From NCBI GenBank assembly GCA_038895395.1, contig JAWANJ010000032.1, forward strand, positions 1 to 10,529: DNA of 10,529 nt. Reading direction: 5' to 3'. Position numbers and translations under genes: made by a program. Numbering within the stretch: position 1 is the first letter of the stretch; each line of letters begins with the position of its first letter. The notes under the pieces are model-generated. The model searched no databases, was not told the origin of the DNA, and saw only the letters and a list, made by a program, of their open reading frames with translations. This document shows positions 1 through 6,649 of this stretch, piece by piece. Source of the DNA: DTGL01 sp038895395. Lineage in GTDB: Archaea > Iainarchaeota > Iainarchaeia > Iainarchaeales > DTGL01.

Positions 1-2
1 CG

Positions 3-170
3 TTTGCTGCAAAAGGTTATATTGAGCGTGGTCAGGTTGCTACTCTTAAGGAAGAGGCAAGGAGAATACTGAAATTGTATGATAAAGGTCGTTTGAGTTC
101 TCAAAATGCTAAATATTTTCTTGATATGATAAGCTGGGTGGAGAGGTATCTTGAAATAGATAAAAAATAG
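3..170 (+). CDS. C-terminal end of an unrecognised protein (5' partial)
   Basis: An open frame enters from the left edge and ends at TAG 168-170, giving the last 55 residues of a protein. The other two forward frames hit stops early (TGA 70-72 in frame 1, TGA 23-25 in frame 2), so this frame is the coding one. The visible part is soluble, highly charged and probably helical (segments such as TLKEEARRILKLYDKG and NAKYFLDMISWVERYLEI). It has no cysteine cluster or membrane segment. I do not recognise the family. The gene is followed by about 60 AT-rich bases carrying the promoter of the small RNA, so it ends its own transcription unit. Confidence 0.6.
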   Translation, partial: FAAKGYIERGQVATLKEEARRILKLYDKGRLSSQNAKYFLDMISWVERYLEIDKK

Positions 171-199
171 AAAAAAATTCGAGTATATAAACAGATATC

Positions 200-207
200 C
201 TTAAATA
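200..207 (+). promoter_or_regulatory. TATA box-like element for the small RNA
   Basis: CTTAAATA lies about 26 bases upstream of the first base of the RNA's terminal stem (230), the usual archaeal distance from TATA box centre to transcription start. A second TATA-like element, TATATAAA at 184-191, is about 42 bases upstream and fits less well. The assignment rests on motif and spacing only. Confidence 0.45.
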
Positions 208-229
208 AAATTTGCACTAAAATATTAAT

Positions 230-301
230 GCGGTTCGATGAGGAACTGACGATGACCCTGAGCTAAAAGCGATGAAGAAAGATGGGCGGCCTTAGAACCG
301 C
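230..301 (+). ncRNA. Probable C/D box guide sRNA (dual guide, 16S rRNA targets)
   Basis: A 7-bp perfect terminal stem (GCGGTTC 230-236 with GAACCGC 295-301) encloses boxes in C/D order. Box C is GATGA 237-241, D' is CTGA 258-261, C' is GATGA 271-275 and D is a degenerate CTTA 291-294. D' and C' flank a small GC/GC hairpin (262-270), giving a normal k-loop. The stretch before D (281-289, GATGGGCGG) can pair, with one U-G wobble, with the universal 16S segment CCGCCCGUC. The box D+5 rule then points to C1402 (E. coli numbering). The stretch before D' (246-257) pairs with the conserved 16S segment ending UCGUCAG (about 1057-1068), with D'+5 opposite G1061 as a wobble. Such RNAs guide 2'-O-methylation by fibrillarin/Nop5/L7Ae. 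The C-D' and C'-D spacers (16 and 15 nt) are longer than the usual 12 or so. A T-rich stretch (302-307) follows. Pairing was done by hand against remembered rRNA consensus. Confidence 0.7.
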
Positions 302-321
302 TTTTATTAAAAAGATGAACT

Positions 322-329
322 TTTTTATA
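322..329 (+). promoter_or_regulatory. TATA box-like element upstream of pyrophosphatase
   Basis: TTTTTATA is centred about 29 bases before ATG 355. This would place transcription start at or just before the start codon, suggesting a leaderless or very short-leader mRNA. GGTGA at 345-349 also sits 5 bases before the ATG as a Shine-Dalgarno. Both cannot be fully used unless the start site lies slightly upstream, so one of the two may be coincidental. Confidence 0.35.
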
Positions 330-354
330 CTTTGTTTGATAATTGGTGACTCAA

Positions 355-924
355 ATGACCTTATTAACCATTGGTAAAAATGCACCTAAAGAAGTAAACG
401 CTGTTATAGAGATACCGAAAAACAGCAATGTCAAATATGAAATTAATAAAAAAACAGGCCTTATTTCAGTAAGTAGATTTTTGTACACAGCAATGTCGTA
501 CCCTTTTAACTACGGCTTCATTCCTGAAACATTAGAAAACGATAATGACCCAATTGATGTGATGGTGATATGCGAAGAAGCTTTGTTACCGGGATGTATA
601 ATTGCCGTTAGGCCGGTAGGTGTTCTTGTTACTGAAGATGAAAATGGCATAGATAACAAGATAATTGCTGTGCCCATAAGCAAAGTTGATCCAACTTATG
701 AGAAAATAAAAGACATAGAAGATCTCGATGACCACATAAAGAGAAGAATTGCTCACTTTTTTGAAACATATAAAGAACTTGAACCTAAAAAATGGGTCAA
801 AATAAAAGGATTTAAGTCAAAGCGTTTTGCTTTAAAAAGAATTTTACACTGCTACAGGAAGTATTTGCGTTCAGAAAGAAAAAAGATCAAGAATGGTTTT
901 GAGTCATTAAATAAGAATTCGTAA
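355..924 (+). CDS. ppa: Inorganic pyrophosphatase (family I, soluble)
   Basis: This enzyme hydrolyses pyrophosphate to two phosphates in the cytoplasm, with Mg2+, and pulls biosynthetic reactions forward. The protein of 189 residues is close to the family's usual 170-200. Visible family features are IEIPKNSNVKYEI near the N-terminus, the YPFNYGFIP strand, the metal-binding DNDPIDVMV signature, and DENGIDNKIIAVP, which carries the further aspartates and lysine seen in the E. coli enzyme. IAHFFETYKELEPKKWVKIKGF follows. The active-site acids appear intact. I chose ATG 355 because GGTGA 345-349 precedes it by 5 bases; an in-frame TTG at 343 is possible but would add only MVTQ. The tail after residue 170 is basic and lacks obvious family character. 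Its last 38 bases overlap the end of the convergent minus-strand gene. Confidence 0.95.
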   Translation: MTLLTIGKNAPKEVNAVIEIPKNSNVKYEINKKTGLISVSRFLYTAMSYPFNYGFIPETLENDNDPIDVMVICEEALLPGCIIAVRPVGVLVTEDENGIDNKIIAVPISKVDPTYEKIKDIEDLDDHIKRRIAHFFETYKELEPKKWVKIKGFKSKRFALKRILHCYRKYLRSERKKIKNGFESLNKNS

Positions 925-1618
925 GTTCAATGTTTTTAAACAAGGCCCTCTTAATGTTTTTTACATTTGCTTTACTTATTTTTTCGATTACCGCGCCCCA
1001 ATGTGTTGAAACTAGCTTTCCTGGCAAAAGAGTACAGTTGAATGGATTTTCTAAAAATAAAATTTTTTCGCAAAGCTTCAGTTCTCCAAGGGCATAATAA
1101 AGTTTAATGCTCTTGACCTTTATTCTGTTTGCTTTTGTTTCTAGAACTTCGCCATATTTAACCAAGCACATATTCATATTTTCTATATTTGGCTTTAACC
1201 TAGGATTTAGAAAGTTTACATACAAAACATGGAATGAATGTTGTATCAGAGGACCATTCTTTATAAATTCGGCTTTTTTGTTTCTAATTTCTGGTGGAAT
1301 CTCAGTGAATCCTTTTTTTATAAGCTCTTTCACAGCACTCGCCGGTACATTTTCAAGCAGAGAGTTGCCAAGCCAATAGGCCTCTATCACTTCTGGTGAA
1401 AACACATCTAAAGAGTTGTGCTTTGCGATTAGACTCATGTAGTTGTACATTGCCTTAAACGATTTTAAATGGCTAACAATTTGTTCAATGCTTGTATCTT
1501 TTGGGTTTTTTATAAAGTCTATGCAAAGTTTGCTGAAATCTGATTTGCCACAGTATCCCAACTTATTTGGTACAAAAGCGTACTTGCAGGCTCTCACTAA
1601 TGCTTCGCTTTTGTACAA
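887..1618 (-). CDS. DUF6390-like protein of unknown function
   Basis: A 243-residue soluble protein without signal peptide or membrane segments. The N-terminus carries ACKYAFVPNKLGYCG and the middle carries VIEAYWLGNSLL. From memory these resemble the 'ARYAYPPNxLGYCG' and 'EAYWxGN' motifs of the uncharacterised DUF6390 family; I cannot run a search to confirm. The conserved Cys of LGYCG and the HSFHVLYVNF segment could be functional, but no activity is known to me. The start is TTG at 1616-1618 on the minus strand, preceded by GGTG with 5 bases spacing. It overlaps the 3' end of the EamA permease gene by 22 bases, so the two are probably translated from one mRNA. Its 3' end runs 38 bases into the pyrophosphatase gene on the other strand. 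The position near a hydrogenase operon may or may not be meaningful. Confidence 0.7.
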   Translation of the reverse strand: MYKSEALVRACKYAFVPNKLGYCGKSDFSKLCIDFIKNPKDTSIEQIVSHLKSFKAMYNYMSLIAKHNSLDVFSPEVIEAYWLGNSLLENVPASAVKELIKKGFTEIPPEIRNKKAEFIKNGPLIQHSFHVLYVNFLNPRLKPNIENMNMCLVKYGEVLETKANRIKVKSIKLYYALGELKLCEKILFLENPFNCTLLPGKLVSTHWGAVIEKISKANVKNIKRALFKNIELTNSYLMTQNHS

Positions 1619-2511
1619 ATTGGCACCTTCTGCAGCACCTTATTGACAAAAATTGAAGCAAATGCCAAAACAAAGAAACCCGACACTACAAGTGCACTGC
1701 CAAGTAAATCAGTATATTTTAAAGAAGAGCCAAAAACCCAAGATAATGCTACAGTTATTGGTTGTGCCAGCAATAATATGCCTGCAGCTTTGTGTACTTC
1801 TATGTACTTTAGACCATTATAATAAGTAGAGACGTAAAGAAGTAGAAGTACTGCTGTTATTATCAGCCAAAATACTCTTTCAAAATTCCAATATGTGTTT
1901 AAAACAGAGTTTGGCATAAAAGCTAACAAACCTATTGTCATAAAGATTGAACCATAAAACATTCTGGCTAAAGCAACATCCATGCCATTTATCTCTTTTT
2001 TTATCAACATTTTCTTCGCAATCACATTTTCAAGAGCCCAAAGAGCAGTTGCAGCAAGTGCAATTAGTTCGCCATATCCAAAAAGGTTTTTTGGTTGACT
2101 CATTATATAGTTACCTAATAACATAAAAATAGCTGCAATAAAAAACCACTTGCTAATTTTTTCTCTTATTAGCAAAAGTGCAAAGAATGCTGCCCACAAG
2201 AAAAGTGTTTTGTGGATAAAACCAGCTGTCGTAGCGGGGATAATGGAAAGCGCATAGAAATATAAAAAAAACGGTATTGAGCCGCCTATAAGGCCTATAG
2301 CTAAAAAACCGGGTAAAAACTTTCTCTCGAGTATAACACAAGGTTTTCCTTTAAGCGCAATAATTAATGGAACAAGCAGCAATGCTACAACCGAGTTTTT
2401 AAAAGTTGTAAAGACAAAAGAGTCGATGTTTTTTACTGCAAAAGAGTTCAAAAAAATACTAACGCCACTAACTACAGCAGTGGCCAGTACAAGCAACATT
2501 CCTTTGTTCAT
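1597..2511 (-). CDS. EamA/DMT-superfamily permease
   Basis: A 304-residue integral membrane protein with about ten predicted hydrophobic helices in two repeated halves (roughly residues 3-137 and 146-290). This is the layout of EamA-type drug/metabolite transporters, which export or import amino acids, nucleosides or other metabolites. Typical features include the early helix 1 'SGVSIFLNSFAVK', 'FALLLIREKISKWFFIAAIFMLLGNYI' closing the first half, and 'AALLLAQP-like' AGILLLAQPITVALSWVFG in the second half. The substrate cannot be inferred. Start ATG 2509-2511 is supported by the helix beginning directly after it. No strong Shine-Dalgarno is seen, and TTTTAAA (minus strand, around 2538-2544) lies about 30 bases upstream, so a leaderless transcript is possible. 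It is divergent from the mbh operon and is followed by the overlapping DUF6390-like gene. Confidence 0.88.
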   Translation of the reverse strand: MNKGMLLVLATAVVSGVSIFLNSFAVKNIDSFVFTTFKNSVVALLLVPLIIALKGKPCVILERKFLPGFLAIGLIGGSIPFFLYFYALSIIPATTAGFIHKTLFLWAAFFALLLIREKISKWFFIAAIFMLLGNYIMSQPKNLFGYGELIALAATALWALENVIAKKMLIKKEINGMDVALARMFYGSIFMTIGLLAFMPNSVLNTYWNFERVFWLIITAVLLLLYVSTYYNGLKYIEVHKAAGILLLAQPITVALSWVFGSSLKYTDLLGSALVVSGFFVLAFASIFVNKVLQKVPICTKAKH

Positions 2512-2685
2512 AAGTCCAATATATTTACCTAGGAAAGTTTAAAATGTTTTGGTTTCCTTAAAGCAGATTTTTTGATATAAGTACAGAGTTACAAAAAATA
2601 TTAAAAAGATTATCAGGTTTATTGCTTCTATGCCTCTAAGCCATAAAGAGAAATAGTTTTGTGTCTCATTTCCATGGTGAACACT
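2512..2685. promoter_or_regulatory. Divergent intergenic region between permease and mbh operon
   Basis: This 174-base, very AT-rich gap must hold promoters for both directions. On the minus side TTTTAAA (about 2538-2544) is at a suitable distance from ATG 2511. On the plus side candidate TATA-like stretches are TTTTGATATAA (2570-2580) and AATATTAAAAA (2597-2607), neither convincing. No GTTNNNAAC element, the SurR site known upstream of Thermococcales mbh, was found by eye. The minus strand also carries a startless open frame encoding a membrane-like segment (2539-2697). Confidence 0.4.
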
Positions 2686-3195
2686 GTGAAAAATTTTCTA
2701 TTGTTTTACCTCTTTTCTTATGTCTTTTGGCTGCTTTTAACAGCGTTTTCCGGACAAATTATTTTTTGGAGTTTTGAGGCACTTTTTGTTGGTGCGTCAA
2801 ATTCAATATTTCCTGCTTTAATTGCTCATTTGCTCTTCAAGCGCTTAGGTTACAATTTTACCTTAAAGTATTTGAACCCAATCAGGTTGTTTCTTTTAAC
2901 AATTTATATTTTTGGACCTTTTTTAATCTCCTTGATAAGGGCAAATCTTTCAGTGGCTTACCTTTTGCTTACAGGTAAGACAAGGCCAGCAATAGTTGAA
3001 ATTGATCCAAAAATTAAAAGCAACATTGGGCTTGTGATGTTGGGTAATTCTATAACTTTGACACCAGGTACACTGACACTTGACATAAAAGATGGCAAGC
3101 TTTATGTACATTGCTTAAATTCAAGGAATCCAAAGCCAAAGACTGAAGAAGTTTGTGGTAGCTTTGCAGATTGGATTAGGAGGATAACAAAATGA
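2686..3195 (+). CDS. mbhA: Membrane-bound hydrogenase subunit MbhA (MnhE-like)
   Basis: This is the first gene of the operon and a subunit of the Mrp-type membrane module of Mbh, homologous to MnhE/MrpE. The hydrophobic N-terminal half (residues about 2-90) contains FWLLLTAFS and the segment ending FGPFLISLIRANLSVAYLLLTGK. A soluble C-terminal domain follows, with the family hallmark LGNSITLTPGTLTLDIKDGKLYVHCL. The product is 169 residues, close to MnhE's usual 160-170. I prefer GTG 2686 because GGTGA (2676-2680) lies 5 bases upstream and the first helix starts at once (MKNFLLFYLFSY). ATG 2674 in frame would add four residues and lacks a Shine-Dalgarno. The stop overlaps the start of mbhB (ATGA). 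Confidence 0.9.
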   Translation: MKNFLLFYLFSYVFWLLLTAFSGQIIFWSFEALFVGASNSIFPALIAHLLFKRLGYNFTLKYLNPIRLFLLTIYIFGPFLISLIRANLSVAYLLLTGKTRPAIVEIDPKIKSNIGLVMLGNSITLTPGTLTLDIKDGKLYVHCLNSRNPKPKTEEVCGSFADWIRRITK

Positions 3196-3455
3196 TCCTA
3201 GCAACGCAACTGTTCCTTGTTGCAGCTTTTTTACTTTCTTTGCCTATAACTATTGCATTTTTAAGAATATTACTTGGACCAACGATAGCTGACAGGGTAA
3301 TAGCCATAGATGCAACAACCTGTATGGTTGTCAGCGCATTCATATTGCTAGCCGTATACTACAAGCAATCATTTTTTGTTGATATTGCCATAGTTTACAC
3401 ACTTTTGTCATTTGGAAGCACAATTTATTTTGCAAAATACTTGGTGAAAAAATGA
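3192..3455 (+). CDS. mbhB: Membrane-bound hydrogenase subunit MbhB (MnhF-like)
   Basis: A small membrane protein of 87 residues with three hydrophobic helices, matching the MnhF/MrpF family. The conserved loop between helix 1 and helix 2 is plain: FLRILLGPTIADRVIAIDATT, followed by a second helix and the third, VDIAIVYTLLSFGSTIYFAKYL. It belongs to the antiporter-like half of the complex. ATG 3192 overlaps the mbhA stop by four bases and is preceded by AGGAGGA, the strongest Shine-Dalgarno near the start of the operon. Confidence 0.94.
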   Translation: MILATQLFLVAAFLLSLPITIAFLRILLGPTIADRVIAIDATTCMVVSAFILLAVYYKQSFFVDIAIVYTLLSFGSTIYFAKYLVKK

Positions 3456-3784
3456 TAGAGCTAATAGTAACATTTCTCATATGTGTTGGTTTGCTTTTTC
3501 ACATTTTAGGATCGATAGGTTTACACAGATTTTACGATGTTTATACAAGAGCTCATGCAAGCACTCTTTGTACAACTTTTGGCTCTATTGGTATAATTAT
3601 GAGTGTAGTAATTTACTCAATATTAAATGGTTATCTTTCTCTTGCTGCACACTCTTTTATTGCTTTGTTGTTAATTCTTATAAGTGGTGCTACAGGTTCA
3701 CATGCGATAACAAGAGCTGCTTATAAGGCAGGCATAAAACCAAAATTGGTACTTGGTGATGCTCTAGCAAAGGTGAAGAAATGA
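3452..3784 (+). CDS. mbhC: Membrane-bound hydrogenase subunit MbhC (MnhG-like)
   Basis: A membrane protein of 110 residues with three helices, matching MnhG/MrpG. Family features are the GSIGLHRFYDVYTRAHASTLCTTFGS loop (compare 'GLxRxPDxYxRxHAxTKAxTLG'), and the last helix with SGATGSHAITRAAYKAG, which contains the typical 'P/AxxxHAIxRAAY' motif. It acts in the Mrp-like module together with MbhB. ATG 3452 overlaps the mbhB stop by four bases, with GGTGA just upstream. Confidence 0.93.
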   Translation: MIELIVTFLICVGLLFHILGSIGLHRFYDVYTRAHASTLCTTFGSIGIIMSVVIYSILNGYLSLAAHSFIALLLILISGATGSHAITRAAYKAGIKPKLVLGDALAKVKK

Positions 3785-4017
3785 TTCTTGAGTCAGTATC
3801 TCTTGCAATGATTGTTTTAAGTGCAGCTTTAGTTGCTAAAACAAAGGATCTTTTGTTCAGTACAGCTTTTCTTGCAATAATGAGTGTTCTTCTGGCCCTG
3901 CAGTACTATCTGTTACAAGCACCTGATGTTGCAATCACTGAAGCCTCAGTAGGTGCATGCCTAGGCACAGCTTTCTTTATAATTGCCATAATGCTAACTT
4001 CAAGGGTGGAAAAATGA
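3781..4017 (+). CDS. mbhD: Membrane-bound hydrogenase subunit MbhD (DUF4040, MrpA C-terminal-like)
   Basis: A 78-residue protein with three hydrophobic helices. The motif LQYYLLQAPDVAITEASVGACLGTAFFI is the hallmark of the MbhD/DUF4040 domain, equivalent to a short segment near the C-terminus of MrpA. The acidic residues in PDVAITEASVG are conserved in the family and have been proposed to take part in ion transfer. ATG 3781 overlaps the mbhC stop (ATGA), with AGGTGA a few bases upstream. The length is normal for the stand-alone form. Confidence 0.92.
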   Translation: MILESVSLAMIVLSAALVAKTKDLLFSTAFLAIMSVLLALQYYLLQAPDVAITEASVGACLGTAFFIIAIMLTSRVEK

Positions 4018-4271
4018 AATCCATAAAGATAATCTTTCTTATGGTTTTTGCTTTCTTCATGTTTTCTTGTATGTTAACGCTTAGGCCTTTTGGAAGACCT
4101 GCCAACACAACAATGGATGAATACATCATTAACAATTCACAAAGAGAAGCAGCATCTAATAATGTAGTTTCAGCCGTAGTCTTTGACTATAGGGGTTTTG
4201 ATACGCTTGGTGAATCTACAGTTCTATTTGCAGCAGTTTCTTCAGTTTTTCTTCTTTTTAGGAGGAAATAA
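4014..4271 (+). CDS. mbhE: Membrane-bound hydrogenase subunit MbhE
   Basis: An 85-residue protein with a helix at about residues 4-21, a short external loop and a second helix near the C-terminus. The segment NNVVSAVVFDYRGFDTLGESTVLFAA contains DYRGFDTLGE, which is diagnostic for MbhE and the matching C-terminal part of MrpA/MnhA. Start ATG 4014 overlaps the mbhD stop by four bases and is preceded by GGGTGGA. Together with MbhD it replaces the C-terminal end of MrpA in this complex. Confidence 0.92.
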   Translation: MKSIKIIFLMVFAFFMFSCMLTLRPFGRPANTTMDEYIINNSQREAASNNVVSAVVFDYRGFDTLGESTVLFAAVSSVFLLFRRK

Positions 4272-4272
4272 C

Positions 4273-4743
4273 GTGCAAAAAGAAAGCAAGGAAGTGTCTA
4301 AAATAGTTGAATTTGCAGCAGTTTTTCTTTTTGTGCCTATTTTAACATATGGTCTCTACATTATCACATATGGCCATCTTACCCCTGGCGGTGGGTTTCA
4401 AGGTGGTACGATTATTGCAACAGCTTTTGCTTTGCTTTTAATAACATTTGGAAAAAGTGTGCTTTCTAGCGTTGATCAAAACATTTTCCTGAACCTTGAA
4501 AGCGCCGCACTTGTGGGATTTATAGGGTTGGCTTTTTTAGGATTGCTGACAAATACATTCTTTTTTAACTTCTTAGCAAATACAGGCCCTATATTTGGGA
4601 GCAGTGTTCCATTTGGGCCAAATGTTGGCATTTTCAATAGTGCCGGTGTTATTCCATTTATGAACCTGTTTGTTGGCTTGGAAGTGTGTTGTGGTTTGAC
4701 TATAATAATATTTTTGTTTGTAAAAGGGGTGGAAACAGTTTGA
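4273..4743 (+). CDS. mbhF: Membrane-bound hydrogenase subunit MbhF (MnhB-like)
   Basis: A 156-residue membrane protein with four helices of the MnhB/MrpB type. The conserved signature is YIITYGHLTPGGGFQGGTIIATAFALL, with the glycine-rich turn (HxxPGGGFQGG) after the first helix. The C-terminal part, with NVGIFNSAGVIPFMNLFVGLEV, also matches the family. The start is GTG 4273, two bases after the mbhE stop, with GGAGG at 4261-4265 seven bases upstream. The frame is open further upstream to 4183, but that stretch lies inside mbhE. Confidence 0.93.
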   Translation: MQKESKEVSKIVEFAAVFLFVPILTYGLYIITYGHLTPGGGFQGGTIIATAFALLLITFGKSVLSSVDQNIFLNLESAALVGFIGLAFLGLLTNTFFFNFLANTGPIFGSSVPFGPNVGIFNSAGVIPFMNLFVGLEVCCGLTIIIFLFVKGVETV

Positions 4744-5108
4744 TTCAGAATATTTACTTTTTAGCTGTTGGAGCATTGATAATAATAAGCTTTTACATAT
4801 TGATTTTCAAAAAAAACATGATAAAAATTACAATGGGTCTTACTATAATGGCTTCCGCAGTTAATTTGTTTTTGATTTCGCTTGGTTATAGGTATGGTGG
4901 CATAGCACCAATATTTACTGACGCGCCAATAGCTGCAGAAGATGCTCAATTCGTAATGGTTCTTCCAGTTCCTCAAGCATTGACACTTACAAGCATAGTC
5001 ATAAGCTTAGCTGTAACAGCATTGATGTTGTCTTTGTCCGTTGTTTTATATAAAAGGACAAAAACTATTGAATTGGATGAAATTAAGGAGGCGCTTGGTA
5101 GTGATTGA
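4740..5108 (+). CDS. mbhG: Membrane-bound hydrogenase subunit MbhG (MnhC/NuoK-like)
   Basis: A 122-residue protein with three helices, homologous to MnhC/MrpC and NuoK. Family features are the second helix region MIKITMGLTIMASAVNLFLISLG and the segment FVMVLPVPQALTLTSIVISLAVTALMLSL, equivalent to 'DPLPQALVLTAIVIGFA'. The start is TTG 4740, which overlaps the mbhF stop (TTGA) and follows a GGGGTGG Shine-Dalgarno at 4726-4732. Upstream codons in this frame lie inside mbhF and do not look like MnhC sequence. The subunit belongs to the ion-translocating membrane arm. Confidence 0.92.
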   Translation: MIQNIYFLAVGALIIISFYILIFKKNMIKITMGLTIMASAVNLFLISLGYRYGGIAPIFTDAPIAAEDAQFVMVLPVPQALTLTSIVISLAVTALMLSLSVVLYKRTKTIELDEIKEALGSD

Positions 5109-6649
5109 ATTTTTGCATCAGCATGGCATTGCATTGCTTATATCTGTACCACTACTTTCAGCGTTTTTAGTTCCAATTTTAGATAAAATAAGCAGCTTAT
5201 TAAGAAACATTTTTGTGCTTTTTGCAATGTTTTTTACAGCCATTTTAGCTGTGTTGGTGGCCTACTTTGTATTGACCTCTGGCATCATAACTTACACCTT
5301 GGGTTCACAGTCAACAAATATTACTTTGCCAAGTGGTCTTGTAATACCCGTAAGAATAATTCTTGTTGCAGATGCTTTTTCCGCTTTTATGATATTAAGC
5401 TCAACCCTGATACTTTTAGTAGCAACCATCTATTCATTTGGTTCTATTAAAGATAGCCTTGGCAAATACTTTAGTCTTTTTTTTCATGATGGCTGCTGGA
5501 ATATTTGGAATTATTTGCACCGGTGACTTATTTAATCTATTTGTTTTTATAGAAATACTTTCAATAAGTTCTGCAGGTCTAATCGCTTTTAGAAAGCATA
5601 AACCAGAAGCGGTAATTTCTGCTTACAACTATTTAATAGTAAGTGCGGTTGCTTCTTTGATGATTTTGTTTGCCGTAGGGGTGCTTTATGGCCAATATGG
5701 CATACTAAACATGGGTGCTATTAGCAGAGTAATAAGATTTTCTTTTGTAGAGATATTTGCAATGGTGCTGCTAATAGCTGGCCTTGCAATGAAGTGTGGG
5801 TCTGTGCCAATGCACTTTTGGGTTCCAGGTGCGTACGCAAGAGCACCGTCTGCAATAACTGCTTCACTTGTAGTGGCAAGTCAAGCATCATTGTATGCAC
5901 TTTTTAGGGTTTCATTCTTGTTGTTTGTAAGGTTTTCACTTATTCAGCTAGTTGCTTCGGCAATAATATTATTAGGTGTATTATCGATGTTTATCGGTGT
6001 AACAATGGCTTTGTTCCAAAAAGATATCAAAAAACTAATGGCGTATCATGCAATATCTCAAACAGGATATATGCTGCTTGGCGTTGGTGTGGGCCTTTTT
6101 TCAATTAATACAAGTTTGGCAGATGTAGGCTTTTTTGCCATGGAAGGTGGAATATTTCACATAATCAATCACGCGATTTATAAAGGGTTACTTTTCCTAA
6201 CAGCTGGCGCAATAATTTACACAACAGGTCAAAGGGACTTAAATAACATTGGCGGTTTGGCAAGGAAGATGCCTTTAACTGCAATATTTTTTATAATTGG
6301 TGCTGCGGCAATTGCTGGATTACCACCAACTAATGGGTTTGTTTCAAAGCTTCTCATATACGAATCGGTTTTTAGGTTTAATCCTTTGCTGTCAATAATT
6401 GCAGTTATTGTTAGCATGCTAACTCTTGTTTCATTTGTAAAGGTTTTCTGTTCTGCATTTTTGGGTCCTCAAAGAAAAGAGCTGGATGAAGTAAGAGAAC
6501 TGCCAAAGAGCATGCTTATTGCAATGGCCATATTATCATTCTTTATAATCTTTTTCGGGTTTTTCCCAAACATTGTTATAAAAACCTTAGTCGAACCTGC
6601 ATCAAGGGCTCTTCTGAACAGAGGTGCTTATTTGGAGGCGATATTTTGA
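5101..6649 (+). pseudogene. mbhH: Membrane-bound hydrogenase subunit MbhH (MnhD-like antiporter subunit), interrupted by one frameshift
   Basis: This is the large antiporter-like subunit (MrpD/NuoM family), thought to carry out ion transport driven by the hydrogenase. It starts at GTG 5101 with AAGGAGG at 5085-5091. It is read in one frame to the T8 run at 5477-5484, then continues in the +1 frame from ATG 5486 to TGA 6647-6649. Removing one T gives ...YFSLFFMMAAGIFGIICTGDLFNLF... and a 515-residue protein, the normal length of about 510. Key residues are present: the helix-5 Glu in FVFIEILSISS (about residue 151), the Lys in AMKCGSVPMHFWVPGAYARAPS, and the Lys in INHAIYKGLLFLTAGAI. As printed, the first frame stops at 5526 after HDGCWNIWNYLHR. 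No other damage is visible, so a sequencing or assembly slip, or slippage on the T-run, is more likely than an old pseudogene. Confidence 0.88.

Noticed and set aside
237..301. Hammerhead ribozyme reading of the small RNA (CTGACGA at 246-252 and GAAA at 277-280 resemble the core).
   Set aside because: No stem I or stem II can be drawn around these elements, and the closing stem does not place an NUH cleavage site correctly. The C/D box layout explains all parts and gives rRNA matches.
230..301. Fluoride or other riboswitch controlling the pyrophosphatase gene.
   Set aside because: The sequence does not match the fluoride (crcB), glycine or TPP consensus as I know them, and a TATA-like box sits between this RNA and the gene, suggesting separate transcription.
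2512..2685. SurR-type GTTNNNAAC operator upstream of mbhA.
   Set aside because: Only partial resemblances (such as GTTTAAAAT around 2537-2545) are present; no full site was found by eye.
4014..4080. Lipoprotein signal (MFSC) at the N-terminus of MbhE.
   Set aside because: MbhE is an integral two-helix subunit; the hydrophobic stretch with Cys19 is its first helix and the box is a poor match.
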